Origin: Butyrivibrio sp. X503
GTDB taxonomy: Bacteria; Bacillota; Clostridia; Lachnospirales; Lachnospiraceae
Assembly: GCF_003625475.1 (NCBI RefSeq)
Contig: NZ_RAIQ01000009.1
Location: forward strand, 1-64,000
Length of the DNA stretch: 64,000 bases
Direction: 5' to 3'
The notes under the pieces were generated by a model. The model saw only the letters and a program-made list of their open reading frames with translations. It was not told the origin of the DNA and searched no databases. This document shows, one piece after another, positions 8,976 through 18,381 of the stretch (position 1 is its first letter; each line of letters starts with the position of its first letter). The position numbers and the translations under genes are program-made.

Positions 8976-10421
8976 ATGAAACGTTCTGAATCATCAAGAA
9001 GAATAACAGTTTTGTTGTTGGGATTTGTGGGGCTTGCTATGCAGACTGCGGTTTACGCATGGCTTTGGTTTAGTGTTTATTATCCGATCTTACATGATTG
9101 GAGAAGAAAAACTCTTCAGCTGGATCAGGAGACTGGGGAATATGTTCTTGTAGGCGATTGGTACATGGGTCGAGGTCTTACGTATACAATATGGGGCCAC
9201 ATATTCACACTACTTCTTTATTTTGTATTGCTGATAGTTATTTCTAATGCTTATGGCGGACTTAAAATAGGCTACCTTAAGCCATTGGATGTTTTTTTGT
9301 CACAGATCTTTATATTGTTTTTGGTAAATTTCTTTACTTACGCCCAGTTTTTGATCATTAGAATTCAGTATGTTGACGTCCTTCCGATGTTGGGGATGTT
9401 CCTGATTCAGTTATTGATATCTTTTGCATGGGCATACATAACAAACGCTCTTTATATGCGGATATTCCCGCCGAGAAGGCTTCTCCTTGTAAACGGCGAG
9501 TATGCTGCGGATGATATTATCAGTAAATTTGATACAAGAAAAGATAAGTACACTATTGTAAAAAAGATCAATATTTCCGAGGGTATTGATAAGGTATACG
9601 AAGAATGCCTTGGAGATTACGACGGAGTTATCATCTGGGATGTTCCGAGCCAATACAGGAATGGGCTTGTTAAATACTGCTATGGCAGAAATATAAGAAT
9701 ATATGTTATGCCCAAGATAACGGATGTGCTGTTAAAAGGGTCATCGCAGCTTCATGTTTTTGATACACCGGTTCTTTTGCTTAGAGAATATTCCATCAAG
9801 ATTGAGCAGAGATTTATAAAAAGATTCCTTGATATCTTGATATCTCTTTTGCTTATTATCATTACTTCGCCGCTTATGCTGATCGCAGCGATCGTTACTA
9901 AGCTTTACGACGGAGGCCCGGTCCTGTACAAACAGGTAAGGTGCACCAAGGACAGGCGCGAGTTTAAGATAATGAAATTCAGAAGTATGAGTGTGGATGC
10001 GGAAAAGGACGGTGTTGCAAGGCTTGCTGCCAAGAATGATTCCAGGATCACACCTTTTGGTAAGTTTATCAGGGCGTGCAGGATTGATGAGCTTCCGCAG
10101 CTCTTTAACATTCTCATCGGAGATATGTCTTTTATCGGTCCGAGACCCGAGAGGCCTGAGATCATAGATCAGTACATGGAAGAGATGCCTGAGTTTGCGT
10201 TCAGGACCAAGGTTAAAGCAGGACTTACGGGGTATGCGCAGGTTTACGGCAAGTACAACACAACGCCGTATGACAAGCTTAAGCTTGATCTTACTTATAT
10301 AGAGAACTATTCGCTTTGGCTCGATCTTAAGATTGCGCTGCTTACACCCAAGATCCTTATTACTCCCGATGCGACGGAGGGAATTGAGGATGACCAGATT
10401 ACTGCTAAGAAGAACTCATAA
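8976..10421 (+). CDS. Initiating polyprenyl glycosylphosphotransferase (long, WbaP/EpsE type)
   Basis: 481 aa. There are four N-terminal membrane segments (within about residues 10-165), a Rossmann-like central domain (about 170-270), and a C-terminal bacterial sugar transferase domain. The latter holds KRFLDILISLLL (re-entrant helix), KIMKFRSM, RIDELPQLFNIL, GDMSFIGPRPE and KAGLTGYAQVYG. This is the monotopic phosphoglycosyltransferase that transfers a sugar-1-phosphate to undecaprenyl phosphate and starts the repeat unit. Start 8976 is preferred (AGGGA 5 nt upstream); the frame also allows 8955, which has no good ribosome binding site. A second, shorter initiator lies at 58646. Confidence 0.92.
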   Translation: MKRSESSRRITVLLLGFVGLAMQTAVYAWLWFSVYYPILHDWRRKTLQLDQETGEYVLVGDWYMGRGLTYTIWGHIFTLLLYFVLLIVISNAYGGLKIGYLKPLDVFLSQIFILFLVNFFTYAQFLIIRIQYVDVLPMLGMFLIQLLISFAWAYITNALYMRIFPPRRLLLVNGEYAADDIISKFDTRKDKYTIVKKINISEGIDKVYEECLGDYDGVIIWDVPSQYRNGLVKYCYGRNIRIYVMPKITDVLLKGSSQLHVFDTPVLLLREYSIKIEQRFIKRFLDILISLLLIIITSPLMLIAAIVTKLYDGGPVLYKQVRCTKDRREFKIMKFRSMSVDAEKDGVARLAAKNDSRITPFGKFIRACRIDELPQLFNILIGDMSFIGPRPERPEIIDQYMEEMPEFAFRTKVKAGLTGYAQVYGKYNTTPYDKLKLDLTYIENYSLWLDLKIALLTPKILITPDATEGIEDDQITAKKNS

Positions 10422-10483
10422 GGAAGGCGGCGCGCGGATAATTGATTTGTGTAACCGATAATTGCGATACGGAGACTTGATAC

Positions 10484-11599
10484 ATGGACAGAAACAAGAA
10501 TAAGTATATGGATGAAACGTTAAATCTTAAGAGTTTCTATCTTAGATTTTTGAAGAAAATATGGCTGATTCCCGTGGCGGCGCTCATTGGTGCGCTTATC
10601 GGAGCGGGAATCTATTATCTTGTGACCGTGGCTTTTGGTGCCGAAAGGCAGTACGAGGCACAGACCAATTTTTATCTTACGTATTCACCTGAAGCTTATA
10701 TCACCAATGAAAATGGCGGAACCATGATAGATTATTACAATTCTTATTCATGGTCCAAGTTGGTATTGCCTTCATATGACGTTCTTGATGAGACAATGAA
10801 GATACTTGAGGCTGAAGGAGTGGATGTAACCAAGGAAGAGGTCGAAGCTTCCGTAAGCGCAGATGTTCCTTCGGACTATCGTTTTCTTGTTATTACGGTA
10901 AAAAACACAGATAAAGAGCTTATAAATAAGATAACAGATGCAATTATTGAAAACCTGAAGAATTTCCCGAATGTCAGTGTGATGCACGCGGTGGATTCTA
11001 TAGATGTGATATCAAGAAGTGATATTTATCTTGAAAAAGTCGACAACAGAATAGTTACAGCGACAATATTCGGCGCGGCTTTGGCAGCTCTTTTGGCATT
11101 TTTGATCGTTCTTTTGCTTGATGCTGTTGATGATTCCGTATACGTGCCGGAAGAGTGCGAGAGAAGATATGGAATCCCGGTTCTGGGGGTTGTTTCCGAT
11201 AAGGGCAATATCTGCGGCATGCTTAAGAATGAGCTTACAGAGACTTTTGAGAAATATGTTTCAAAGGCTGAGAATGCATTCTTTATCTCAACGGATAGCA
11301 TGGAGGATTATGAGAGATCGGGAAAAGATCTTGATGTTCTCAAAAACGTACTCGGAAACGGAAGAAGCGATAGCGTATCTAAGCTTACTCCCATGGAGGT
11401 TCCGGGAAAAGAGCTTGAGAATTACAGGAAGATAAACGCTTCCGACGGAGTTGTTATAGGAATACCTATGGGGAAAAAGAACGGAGCGATGATCGAGCAT
11501 ATTATTTCGCAGCTTAAAAAGCATGATTGCCCGGTTCTCGGAACCGTTATAGTACGCGCCGACGAGAAATTTATCAAGCGCTATTATGGGATTAAATGA
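10484..11599 (+). CDS. Wzz-type chain-length protein with degenerate kinase-like C-terminus
   Basis: 371 aa. The Wzz domain has a first helix at about 26-50, an extracytoplasmic part, and a second helix at about 190-215 that ends in LLDAVDDSVYVPEE, as in CapA/YveK proteins. A cytoplasmic region of about 140 residues follows. It starts like a BY-kinase (YGIPVLGVVSD) and ends like one (DGVVIGIPMGKK, then QLKKHDCPVLGTVIV), but the Walker A segment is replaced by ISTDSMEDYERSG, with no GKS/T. I infer a fused pseudokinase-like region, so ATP hydrolysis is unlikely. Role: control of polymerisation and export. The start has GGAG 10 nt upstream. Confidence 0.82.
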   Translation: MDRNKNKYMDETLNLKSFYLRFLKKIWLIPVAALIGALIGAGIYYLVTVAFGAERQYEAQTNFYLTYSPEAYITNENGGTMIDYYNSYSWSKLVLPSYDVLDETMKILEAEGVDVTKEEVEASVSADVPSDYRFLVITVKNTDKELINKITDAIIENLKNFPNVSVMHAVDSIDVISRSDIYLEKVDNRIVTATIFGAALAALLAFLIVLLLDAVDDSVYVPEECERRYGIPVLGVVSDKGNICGMLKNELTETFEKYVSKAENAFFISTDSMEDYERSGKDLDVLKNVLGNGRSDSVSKLTPMEVPGKELENYRKINASDGVVIGIPMGKKNGAMIEHIISQLKKHDCPVLGTVIVRADEKFIKRYYGIK

Positions 11600-11649
11600 T
11601 ATTTGGGGAAATATCTTTTTACTAAAAAATGGGATGATGGTGGAGACAG

Positions 11650-12459
11650 ATGTCCGACAGACTTGAAATACTGATATCGGCTGTAGACAAGGCGGCCGAA
11701 GAACTACCTAACAAAATGAAAATAGAGACTGACGCCGTGATCGTCAATCAGGTGCCTGACGGAAGCGGCGCCGACAAGGATGAGATGATCGTTGCGCTTA
11801 ACGGAATTTGCAAGGTGCTTACAAGGCACGCCAAGGGAGTTGGCCTGTCGAGGAATATGGCGCTAGATACAGCGACCCATGAGCTTATTCATTTTGGCGA
11901 CGACGATATAGTCTATGATGAAGGATACTCAGATAGGATCATTGAGGAATTTGACAAGCATCCCGAGGCGGATGTGCTTTTGTTTAATGTTAAGGCGCAG
12001 CCCGGAAGAGAGACCTATTGGAATGAAGATTTTGCCGAGATCACATGGAGAAACTACGGCAGATATCCGGCATATGCGATCGCTGCAAGGAGAGAAAAGC
12101 TTGTAAAGGCGGGCGTCAGATATTCGCTATTATTTGGCGGCGGGGCCGAGTTTATGAACGGTGAGGACTCTCTCTTTTTACATGACTGCTTAAAGGCGGG
12201 GCTTTCAATGTACAGAACGCCCGTTGCACTCGGGCATGAGGAGCCCGGAGAATCTACATGGTTCAAGGGTTATACCGAGAAATTCTTTTTTGACAGAGGA
12301 GTGCTATATCATTTCCTTTACGGAAAGATGGCTAAGATACTGGGATTTAGGTATTTGTATAAGAATAAAGACGAAATGTGCAAGGAAATGGGGCTTTTAC
12401 AGAGCTACAAGATTCTTGTAAAGGGCGTTAAGCACGGCAAAAAAGTAAAAGCAAGATAG
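11650..12459 (+). CDS. Atypical GT2-like glycosyltransferase
   Basis: 269 aa. The usual first strand is altered (LEILISAVDKAAEELP), but GVGLSRNMALDTATHEL and the metal-type FGDDDIVYDEGY are characteristic of GT-A transferases of the EpsE/WfgS kind, and a late GEDSLFLHDCLKAG block fits an acceptor/base region. It is likely cytoplasmic and adds one residue to the repeat unit. GGAG sits 5 nt before the start. Confidence is lower for the family than for the gene itself. Confidence 0.72.
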   Translation: MSDRLEILISAVDKAAEELPNKMKIETDAVIVNQVPDGSGADKDEMIVALNGICKVLTRHAKGVGLSRNMALDTATHELIHFGDDDIVYDEGYSDRIIEEFDKHPEADVLLFNVKAQPGRETYWNEDFAEITWRNYGRYPAYAIAARREKLVKAGVRYSLLFGGGAEFMNGEDSLFLHDCLKAGLSMYRTPVALGHEEPGESTWFKGYTEKFFFDRGVLYHFLYGKMAKILGFRYLYKNKDEMCKEMGLLQSYKILVKGVKHGKKVKAR

Positions 12460-12496
12460 TTTCAAATGCATATTGAAATAAGGCGAAAGGTTATAG

Positions 12497-13633
12497 ATGG
12501 CAGTTTACTTGGCTTTGACGGCGTTTGTCATACTGACGGCAATGCTGATCAAAAAGACGGAATTTAATACCGAATATGCAGGAAATCTATGTGTCTATCG
12601 CGGCATGAAAAGACAGGATATGGTCAATATTATTGCTATGTTCACTATTTTCATGGGGCTTTTTTTGGTTGCTGCGTTGAGAGTCAATGTCGGCAATGAT
12701 TATGCCAAGCATGTAGAGTTTATGCATCTTGCTTATTGTGATGCCTATGTCCCCACGGAATGGGGATTTAACATGGTAACACGCGTTATCTATTCGCTTT
12801 GCGGATCTGAGCAGTTTATATTGGTATTTGCTTTCTTTGCTTTTTTTACGGTTTTATTTTTTATGAAAGCAATTTGGGATCAAAGCGAGTGGTTCCTTAT
12901 TAGCTTTGTGATGTTTATGTTTCTTGGATATTATTTCCAATCATTAAGCACCACTCGTTATTATTTAGCACTGGGAATAGCGCTGTTTTCGATTAAGTAT
13001 GTGATAAAAAAAGACTGGCCGAAATTTGTGTTTTTTGCGCTTGTGGGATGTCTTTTTCATAAATCGATGTTTATGATACTCGTTTTTTACCCGCTTTGCA
13101 GGATTAAGTGGAAGAGATGGATGTATGTGGTCGGCGCGGCGTTTTGTGTATCGTGTTTGTTTCTGCAAGATCTTTATCTTAAGATTGCCATTCATTTTTA
13201 CTCTTCTTACAAGGATAATGCGGATGAGTATGTGAGCGGAATAAGCTATGTAAATATCGCAAGATGCATCGTGGTTCTAGCTCTTGCACTATGGGTGTTT
13301 AGGGACAAGATAAGAGAGAGCGGTAAATATTCATTCTATTTTCATTGCAACCTTATGGCGCTTGCATTATACGTATTCGGCTCGTTCCTTCCGATTGTTT
13401 CGAGAATTGGATACTACCTGAATATAACACAGATATTGTTTGTTCCTGCGATCATAAAGAATATAAAGGATGAGAAAAAGAGAAAGCTTTTGACCGTGGC
13501 GACAGTTGTCGGATGTATTTTGTATTTTATGATCTATATGAGAGGGGCGGCCAACGACGGTATCAGGATACTTCCGTACCGGACAATTCTTTTTCATGAT
13601 ATGCCGCCGATCCTTTCGGAGAAAGGCTATTAA
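12497..13633 (+). CDS. EpsG-type polysaccharide polymerase (Wzy-like)
   Basis: 378 aa with about 10 membrane segments. Near the N-terminus LRVNVGNDYAKHVEF matches the conserved EpsG pattern (R-x-x-x-G-x-D-Y). The central STTRYYLALGIALFSI, GCLFHKSMFMIL and a late ISRIG-like loop (PIVSRIGYY) also fit EpsG. It would link repeat units outside the membrane. The start has a GAAAGG box 7 nt upstream. It is the only EpsG-like protein in the window; the O-antigen-ligase-like protein at 40018 is the other polymerase or ligase candidate. Confidence 0.85.
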   Translation: MAVYLALTAFVILTAMLIKKTEFNTEYAGNLCVYRGMKRQDMVNIIAMFTIFMGLFLVAALRVNVGNDYAKHVEFMHLAYCDAYVPTEWGFNMVTRVIYSLCGSEQFILVFAFFAFFTVLFFMKAIWDQSEWFLISFVMFMFLGYYFQSLSTTRYYLALGIALFSIKYVIKKDWPKFVFFALVGCLFHKSMFMILVFYPLCRIKWKRWMYVVGAAFCVSCLFLQDLYLKIAIHFYSSYKDNADEYVSGISYVNIARCIVVLALALWVFRDKIRESGKYSFYFHCNLMALALYVFGSFLPIVSRIGYYLNITQILFVPAIIKNIKDEKKRKLLTVATVVGCILYFMIYMRGAANDGIRILPYRTILFHDMPPILSEKGY

Positions 13634-13648
13634 GGAGTTAGTTTTTAT

Positions 13649-14581
13649 ATGAAGAAACCTTTTTTTACAATAATAATAGTTTCATATAATCCGGGAAATA
13701 AGCTGATTGAGACTGTCGAGAGTGTCAAGAAACAGACTTATTGTAACTATCGGATTTTGATAAAAGACGGAATGTCTACCGACGGCTCGCTTGAGAGGCT
13801 CAGAGAAAAATATGGCATAACAGGCGATATTGATGAAAAAGGCGAGGTAACTATTGTTGAGAGCTGTGACAATGGTATTTATCACGCTATGAATATTGCG
13901 GCGTCATACTTAAATGAAAAGGTTAAAAGCGCAAGGGCAGAGGGTGAAGAACTTGAAGATTCGAATGATGTTAAGATACTTCGTGCGGGAGAGCTTCCAT
14001 CGTACATTTTCTTTTTGAACTGCGGCGATACCTTCAGAGACGAAAATGTGCTCAGGAAGGTGCATGACAATATCATTACCAAGATTGAGAAGAGCGGAAC
14101 AACGGTTCCCTCGATCTTTTACGGAGATACGTTTGATTGTATGACGGGACAAAGAGTTGCGTCCAATCCCAGAATCGATGATTTTGCTTGCTACAGAAAT
14201 GTTCCTTCTCATCAGGCTTGTTTTTATGATGAGAGGCTCATATACAGAAATCCGTTTGATCTAAAGTACAAGGTCAGAGCGGATTATGAACAGTTTTTGA
14301 GATGCTTTTATAAAGAGAAAGCGCAGGCTGTATACATGCCTGTAATTATTGCTAATTATGAGGGCGGGGGATTCTCTGATGTGAACAAGAAACTTTCCGA
14401 AGAGGAGAGGCGTGAGATCATCAAATTGTATCTTCCGAAGTCACAAATCAGAAAATATGATATAATACGGATATTTACTTTTGCAGCGTTTAGAACGGCG
14501 CTGTCATCAAACAAGCTAACATCAGGAGTTTACAACACGCTTAAGAGCTTAATTTACAAGCTAAAGGAGAAGAGAAATTGA
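13649..14581 (+). CDS. Glycosyltransferase family 2 (WcaA/WcaE-like)
   Basis: 310 aa. FTIIIVSYNPGNKLIETVESV starts a GT-A fold, followed by LIKDGMSTDGSLE, CDNGIYHAMNIAA and the metal-type FLNCGDTF. The NVPSHQACFYDERL motif is common in colanic-acid-type GT2 enzymes. No membrane segment is present. AAGGAG stands about 12 nt before the start. The stop overlaps the next gene, which starts with TTG 4 nt earlier. Confidence 0.86.
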   Translation: MKKPFFTIIIVSYNPGNKLIETVESVKKQTYCNYRILIKDGMSTDGSLERLREKYGITGDIDEKGEVTIVESCDNGIYHAMNIAASYLNEKVKSARAEGEELEDSNDVKILRAGELPSYIFFLNCGDTFRDENVLRKVHDNIITKIEKSGTTVPSIFYGDTFDCMTGQRVASNPRIDDFACYRNVPSHQACFYDERLIYRNPFDLKYKVRADYEQFLRCFYKEKAQAVYMPVIIANYEGGGFSDVNKKLSEEERREIIKLYLPKSQIRKYDIIRIFTFAAFRTALSSNKLTSGVYNTLKSLIYKLKEKRN

Positions 14582-15867
14582 GAGTTTTATGGTTATGTAA
14601 CATTATGCTTCCGGCGTATGCCGAAGCACACGGAACTGAATATTCGGTAAGAGAAGGTTGGCTTACGGGCTGCCTTAACAGAATCATTGGGGAAAATGAT
14701 TCTGAAAAGAATAAGCTTACTTTGGGAATTTGTTTCCCTAAGGAAGATGCAGGTAATTACAAAGAGGTTATCGATGGAATAACCTACTATGATTTCACGG
14801 AAGATCTTGATCATCCCGAAACTTACGATCGTTCCATAGAGGAAAGATTCCGTAATGTTTTGGACGACTTCAATCCTGACATCGTGCATATTTTTGGAAC
14901 AGAATTCCCGCATACGCTTGCAATGATGAGAGTTTTTAATAACCCGGATAAAACACTTCTGGGTATTCAGGGACTTTGCGGTGCGATCGCGTTTGATTAT
15001 ATGGCGGGTCTCCCTGTAAATGTACAGGAAGCGGCAACCTTCAGAGACAGATTGAAGGACGATTCGCTCGTAAAACAGCGTAATAAGTTTTTGATCCGTG
15101 CCGAGCATGAGAAAGAAGCGATTCGACTTACCGGAAATATAACCGGAAGAACCGATTTTGACAAGTCGGAGACTGCCAAGATCAATCCTTCCGCCAAGTA
15201 TTTTTTAATGAATGAGACTATGAGACCCGGATTCTATACGGGAAAATGGGATGAAAAAAAGGCAGATCCTCATTCAATATTTATGGCACAGGGTGACTAT
15301 CCGCTTAAGGGCTTGCATTTTATGCTTGAGGCCATGCCCAAGATTTTGGAGAAGTATCCCGACGCGCATTTATTCGTTGCCGGAAACAACATACTTGGAA
15401 AGGGCAACAGCAAATATCCGTTTTTCCTTAGAGCAAGCGCTTACGGCAAGTATCTTAAGAAGCTTATATCTGCAAACAAGCTCAAGAAGAAGGTTTCAAT
15501 GCTTGGAACGCTTGATCAGGAGCAGATGAAGGACAGATTTTTGCACAGCAGCGTATTTGTATGTGCTTCTGTGCTTGAGAATTCGCCCAATTCGGTTGGA
15601 GAGGCCATGCTTTTGGGCGTTCCAATCGTTGCTTCGAATACAGGCGGAATTCCCAATCTTCTTACAGATAAGAAGGACGGTCTTTTGTTTGAGAAAAAGA
15701 ATCCGGAAAAGCTCGCCGAAGCTATCATCCAGATCTGGGACGAGCCTGTAATATCGGCAGTGTACGGTGACAATGCAGCCAAGCACGCGCGTATAACACA
15801 TGACGCGGATGCAAATTATGAGAGACTTCTTGAAATCTATAACGAGCTTGATAGTAATAAGGAGTAA
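14578..15867 (+). CDS. Glycosyltransferase family 4
   Basis: 429 aa GT-B enzyme. The N-terminal domain opens RVLWLCNIMLP. The C-terminal domain has the GT4 E-x7-E block ENSPNSVGEAMLLG, then PIVASNTGGIPNLL and DGLLFEKKNPEKLAEAI. The start codon is TTG at 14578, overlapping the previous stop by 4 nt, with AAGGAG 8-9 nt upstream; no ATG near the family N-terminus competes. It likely transfers a sugar to the lipid-linked intermediate; donor unknown. Confidence 0.88.
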   Translation: MRVLWLCNIMLPAYAEAHGTEYSVREGWLTGCLNRIIGENDSEKNKLTLGICFPKEDAGNYKEVIDGITYYDFTEDLDHPETYDRSIEERFRNVLDDFNPDIVHIFGTEFPHTLAMMRVFNNPDKTLLGIQGLCGAIAFDYMAGLPVNVQEAATFRDRLKDDSLVKQRNKFLIRAEHEKEAIRLTGNITGRTDFDKSETAKINPSAKYFLMNETMRPGFYTGKWDEKKADPHSIFMAQGDYPLKGLHFMLEAMPKILEKYPDAHLFVAGNNILGKGNSKYPFFLRASAYGKYLKKLISANKLKKKVSMLGTLDQEQMKDRFLHSSVFVCASVLENSPNSVGEAMLLGVPIVASNTGGIPNLLTDKKDGLLFEKKNPEKLAEAIIQIWDEPVISAVYGDNAAKHARITHDADANYERLLEIYNELDSNKE

Positions 15868-15872
15868 ACCAA

Positions 15873-17102
15873 GTGGTTATTACTTTTGTCTCTAACTACA
15901 TAAATCACCATCAGATTCCTTTTTGCAAGGAAATGGCGGGATACGGCGAAGGCGTCGAATTCCGCTTTGTTCAGACTATGCCTATGGAGCAAAAGAGGAT
16001 AGATATGGGCTGGGCGGTTGATCCTGCGGATTATCCGTTTGTTTCCTTGTATTATGAGGACAAAAGAGCTTGCGAGGACCTCATCCTAAATAGCGATGTC
16101 ACGATATTCGGATGGTCTGAGGGCATTGTAAAAGAGCTTGAGGCAAAAAGACTTTCTTCCGGCAAGCTCTCTTTTCGCGTTAGCGAAAGGATTTACAGAG
16201 AAGGCCAGTGGAAGATGATAACCCCCAAAGGGCTTATCAATAAATACAACGAGCATATCAAATACAGGAATAATCCCGTATACTTGCTATGTGCGGGAGC
16301 TTATGTCGCTTCGGATTTTAATCTGATAAGAAGTTACCCCGGTAAGATGCTCAAGTGGGGATATTTTCCGGTAGGGAATATTGACCGGTATTCTAAAAAC
16401 ATCGGAGAGGAATCCTATTCTTTCCAAGATGAAGAACGCAAGGTCGGCTATCCCATCAGGATTTGTTGGGCAGGAAGACTGATCGATCTTAAACATCCGG
16501 AATTTGCTGTCGAATTGGCTGAGAAACTTAAAGGCCACGGATATGATTTCAAGATGGAGATCATAGGCGACGGAGAGCTGAAAAATGACCTTGAAAGAAG
16601 CATAAATGAAAAAGGTATTGAAGATAAAGTTGTTCTGACAGGTGGTAAAAAGCCTGCAGAAGTGCTGGAATATATGAAAACAGCTGATATTTTTATATTC
16701 ACAAGCAACTATCTTGAGGGTTGGGGCGCCGTTGTTAATGAAGCCATGTCGTGCGGATGCGCAGTTGTTGCATCGCAAGAGGCGGGAGCTGTTCCTTTCC
16801 TTATAGAGAGTGGTGTGAACGGTTACACGTATTCAAACGGCGATTTCTTTGATTTTTACAACAAAGTATTGCTCTTATTTGAAGATAGAGATAAAATCTT
16901 GGAGTTTGGAGAAAAGGCTAAGGAGACAATTTCTGAGCTTTGGAATCCGAGACATGCGGCAGTTGAGCTTATTCGCTTTTGCACAGAGTTTTTAAGCGGT
17001 AAAGAGCCGAGACCTTCCATGGAAGGACCTATGAGCGCTGCCGAAATAATTAAGCCTGCAGGTTTTTTGAGAACTTTGCAGGAAAAGAATCAATTGGAAT
17101 GA
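15873..17102 (+). CDS. Glycosyltransferase family 4
   Basis: 409 aa GT-B enzyme. The N-terminus ITFVSNYINHHQIPFCKEM is typical of GT4 enzymes of the EpsF/WbaZ kind. The C-terminal domain shows ICWAGRLIDLKHPEFAVE, then YLEGWGAVVNEAMSCGC with the E-x7-E motif and GAVPFLIESGVNG. The start codon is GTG at 15873 with AAGGAG 8 nt upstream. The distance to the preceding gene is 5 nt, indicating one operon. Confidence 0.88.
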   Translation: MVITFVSNYINHHQIPFCKEMAGYGEGVEFRFVQTMPMEQKRIDMGWAVDPADYPFVSLYYEDKRACEDLILNSDVTIFGWSEGIVKELEAKRLSSGKLSFRVSERIYREGQWKMITPKGLINKYNEHIKYRNNPVYLLCAGAYVASDFNLIRSYPGKMLKWGYFPVGNIDRYSKNIGEESYSFQDEERKVGYPIRICWAGRLIDLKHPEFAVELAEKLKGHGYDFKMEIIGDGELKNDLERSINEKGIEDKVVLTGGKKPAEVLEYMKTADIFIFTSNYLEGWGAVVNEAMSCGCAVVASQEAGAVPFLIESGVNGYTYSNGDFFDFYNKVLLLFEDRDKILEFGEKAKETISELWNPRHAAVELIRFCTEFLSGKEPRPSMEGPMSAAEIIKPAGFLRTLQEKNQLE

Positions 17103-17109
17103 GGAATTT

Positions 17110-18381
17110 ATGAGAAACATCGATGAATTATTTGAAACCGAATTTAAGATCTTCGGCCTGACCATCACAATATTTGACCTTTTCTTTTTCACGGTATTGA
17201 CGTGCCTTGGAATAATAATGAGAATGTCGCTCTATGATATAGTTTCGGGTGATTACAAGCTTGCTTTTGCCGATTGGATGAGAGAGTGTCATGAGGCAGG
17301 AGGTTTTCATTATCTTGGAATCAAGCCCGGCGTATCCGATGCAAGTACATTTGACTACAATTGCATGTTCCAGTATGTAATCGTGATACTTCACTATATC
17401 GGCGGCGGAATAAGCGATATGTACCTTGTTAAGACGGTTTCGGTTATATTTGATTTTGTCTGCGCGATCACTATATTTAGGATCGCATATGCGGTTACAG
17501 AGGGCGACGTTAAGAAGTCCATGATCGCATACGCAGCTACAATGTTCCTTCCGACAATGGTACTTAACAGCGGAGCTTGGGCACAGAATGATTCTATATA
17601 TACTACGTTTGTTTTCTTATCCCTTCTTAGTATCATCAAGAGAAAAGATAACAGAGCGTTTATTTATCTGGCACTTGCCTACAGCTTCAAGCAGCAGGCT
17701 ATTTTCTTTGTGCCCTTTGTGATACTTATGTGGCTCAAAAATAAAGTGAAGATAAGATATATTTTCTGGATACCCGTTATTCACGTGCTTGCAATGGTCC
17801 CTGCGGCTATTGCGGGAAGAAGCTGGGGAGACCTCCTTGGAATTTACGGCAAGCAGGTTACCATGTTCTCAAGGCTTACAATGAATTATCCCAGTATCTA
17901 TGCGATAATTGCCAATGACCTTAACTCAAATATCAGAAAGATCCTTATACCTGTCGGTTCGGTTGCGACGGTTATGATCTTCGGTATTATTGCTTATTAT
18001 ATTTATAAAAAGAAATTTGAGATTACCGGCAGATATATGATAACGCTGGTTATCTTTACATCGCTGCTTTGCTGCTTCTGTCTGCCTGCAATGCACGAAA
18101 GATATGCATATATTCCCGAGGTACTTGCAGTTGTTTATGCCGTATTTTCATATAAGAGAATGTCAATCTGCACAGCACTTCAGGTTATTGCGATGATCAC
18201 ATATTCGAGATATCTTTTCGGCTCGACCGTGACTACGGTATGGCCGCTTTCGATCGCAATGCTTATAACCATTATGGTAGTTGGATATGATCTTTTCCTT
18301 CAGATGAAAGAGAATGAGATAAAGGCAGAGTCTGTTGTGGATGAGCAGACCGAAACTGAGACGGAGGCTGTTAGTGGCTGA
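17110..18381 (+). CDS. GT-C-type membrane glycosyltransferase
   Basis: 423 aa with about 10-11 membrane segments. After TM1 there is an extracytoplasmic loop with acidic residues (SGDYKLAFADW). NSGAWAQNDSIYTTF resembles the W-x-Q-x-D-S signature of lipid-linked-sugar mannosyl/glucosyltransferases of the GT-C superfamily (GT57/GT87-like), and SFKQQAIFFVPF and LPAMHERYAYIPE also fit. It probably uses a polyprenyl-phosphate sugar as donor outside the membrane. A highly charged Glu/Thr-rich tail (last 25 residues) overlaps the next gene by 8 nt. Confidence 0.78.
   Translation: MRNIDELFETEFKIFGLTITIFDLFFFTVLTCLGIIMRMSLYDIVSGDYKLAFADWMRECHEAGGFHYLGIKPGVSDASTFDYNCMFQYVIVILHYIGGGISDMYLVKTVSVIFDFVCAITIFRIAYAVTEGDVKKSMIAYAATMFLPTMVLNSGAWAQNDSIYTTFVFLSLLSIIKRKDNRAFIYLALAYSFKQQAIFFVPFVILMWLKNKVKIRYIFWIPVIHVLAMVPAAIAGRSWGDLLGIYGKQVTMFSRLTMNYPSIYAIIANDLNSNIRKILIPVGSVATVMIFGIIAYYIYKKKFEITGRYMITLVIFTSLLCCFCLPAMHERYAYIPEVLAVVYAVFSYKRMSICTALQVIAMITYSRYLFGSTVTTVWPLSIAMLITIMVVGYDLFLQMKENEIKAESVVDEQTETETEAVSG

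Noticed and set aside
16287..16778. 163-aa minus-strand reading frame
   Set aside because: It lies wholly inside the GT4 gene at 15873, has no ribosome binding site and encodes Cys/Phe/Ile-rich text typical of antisense frames.
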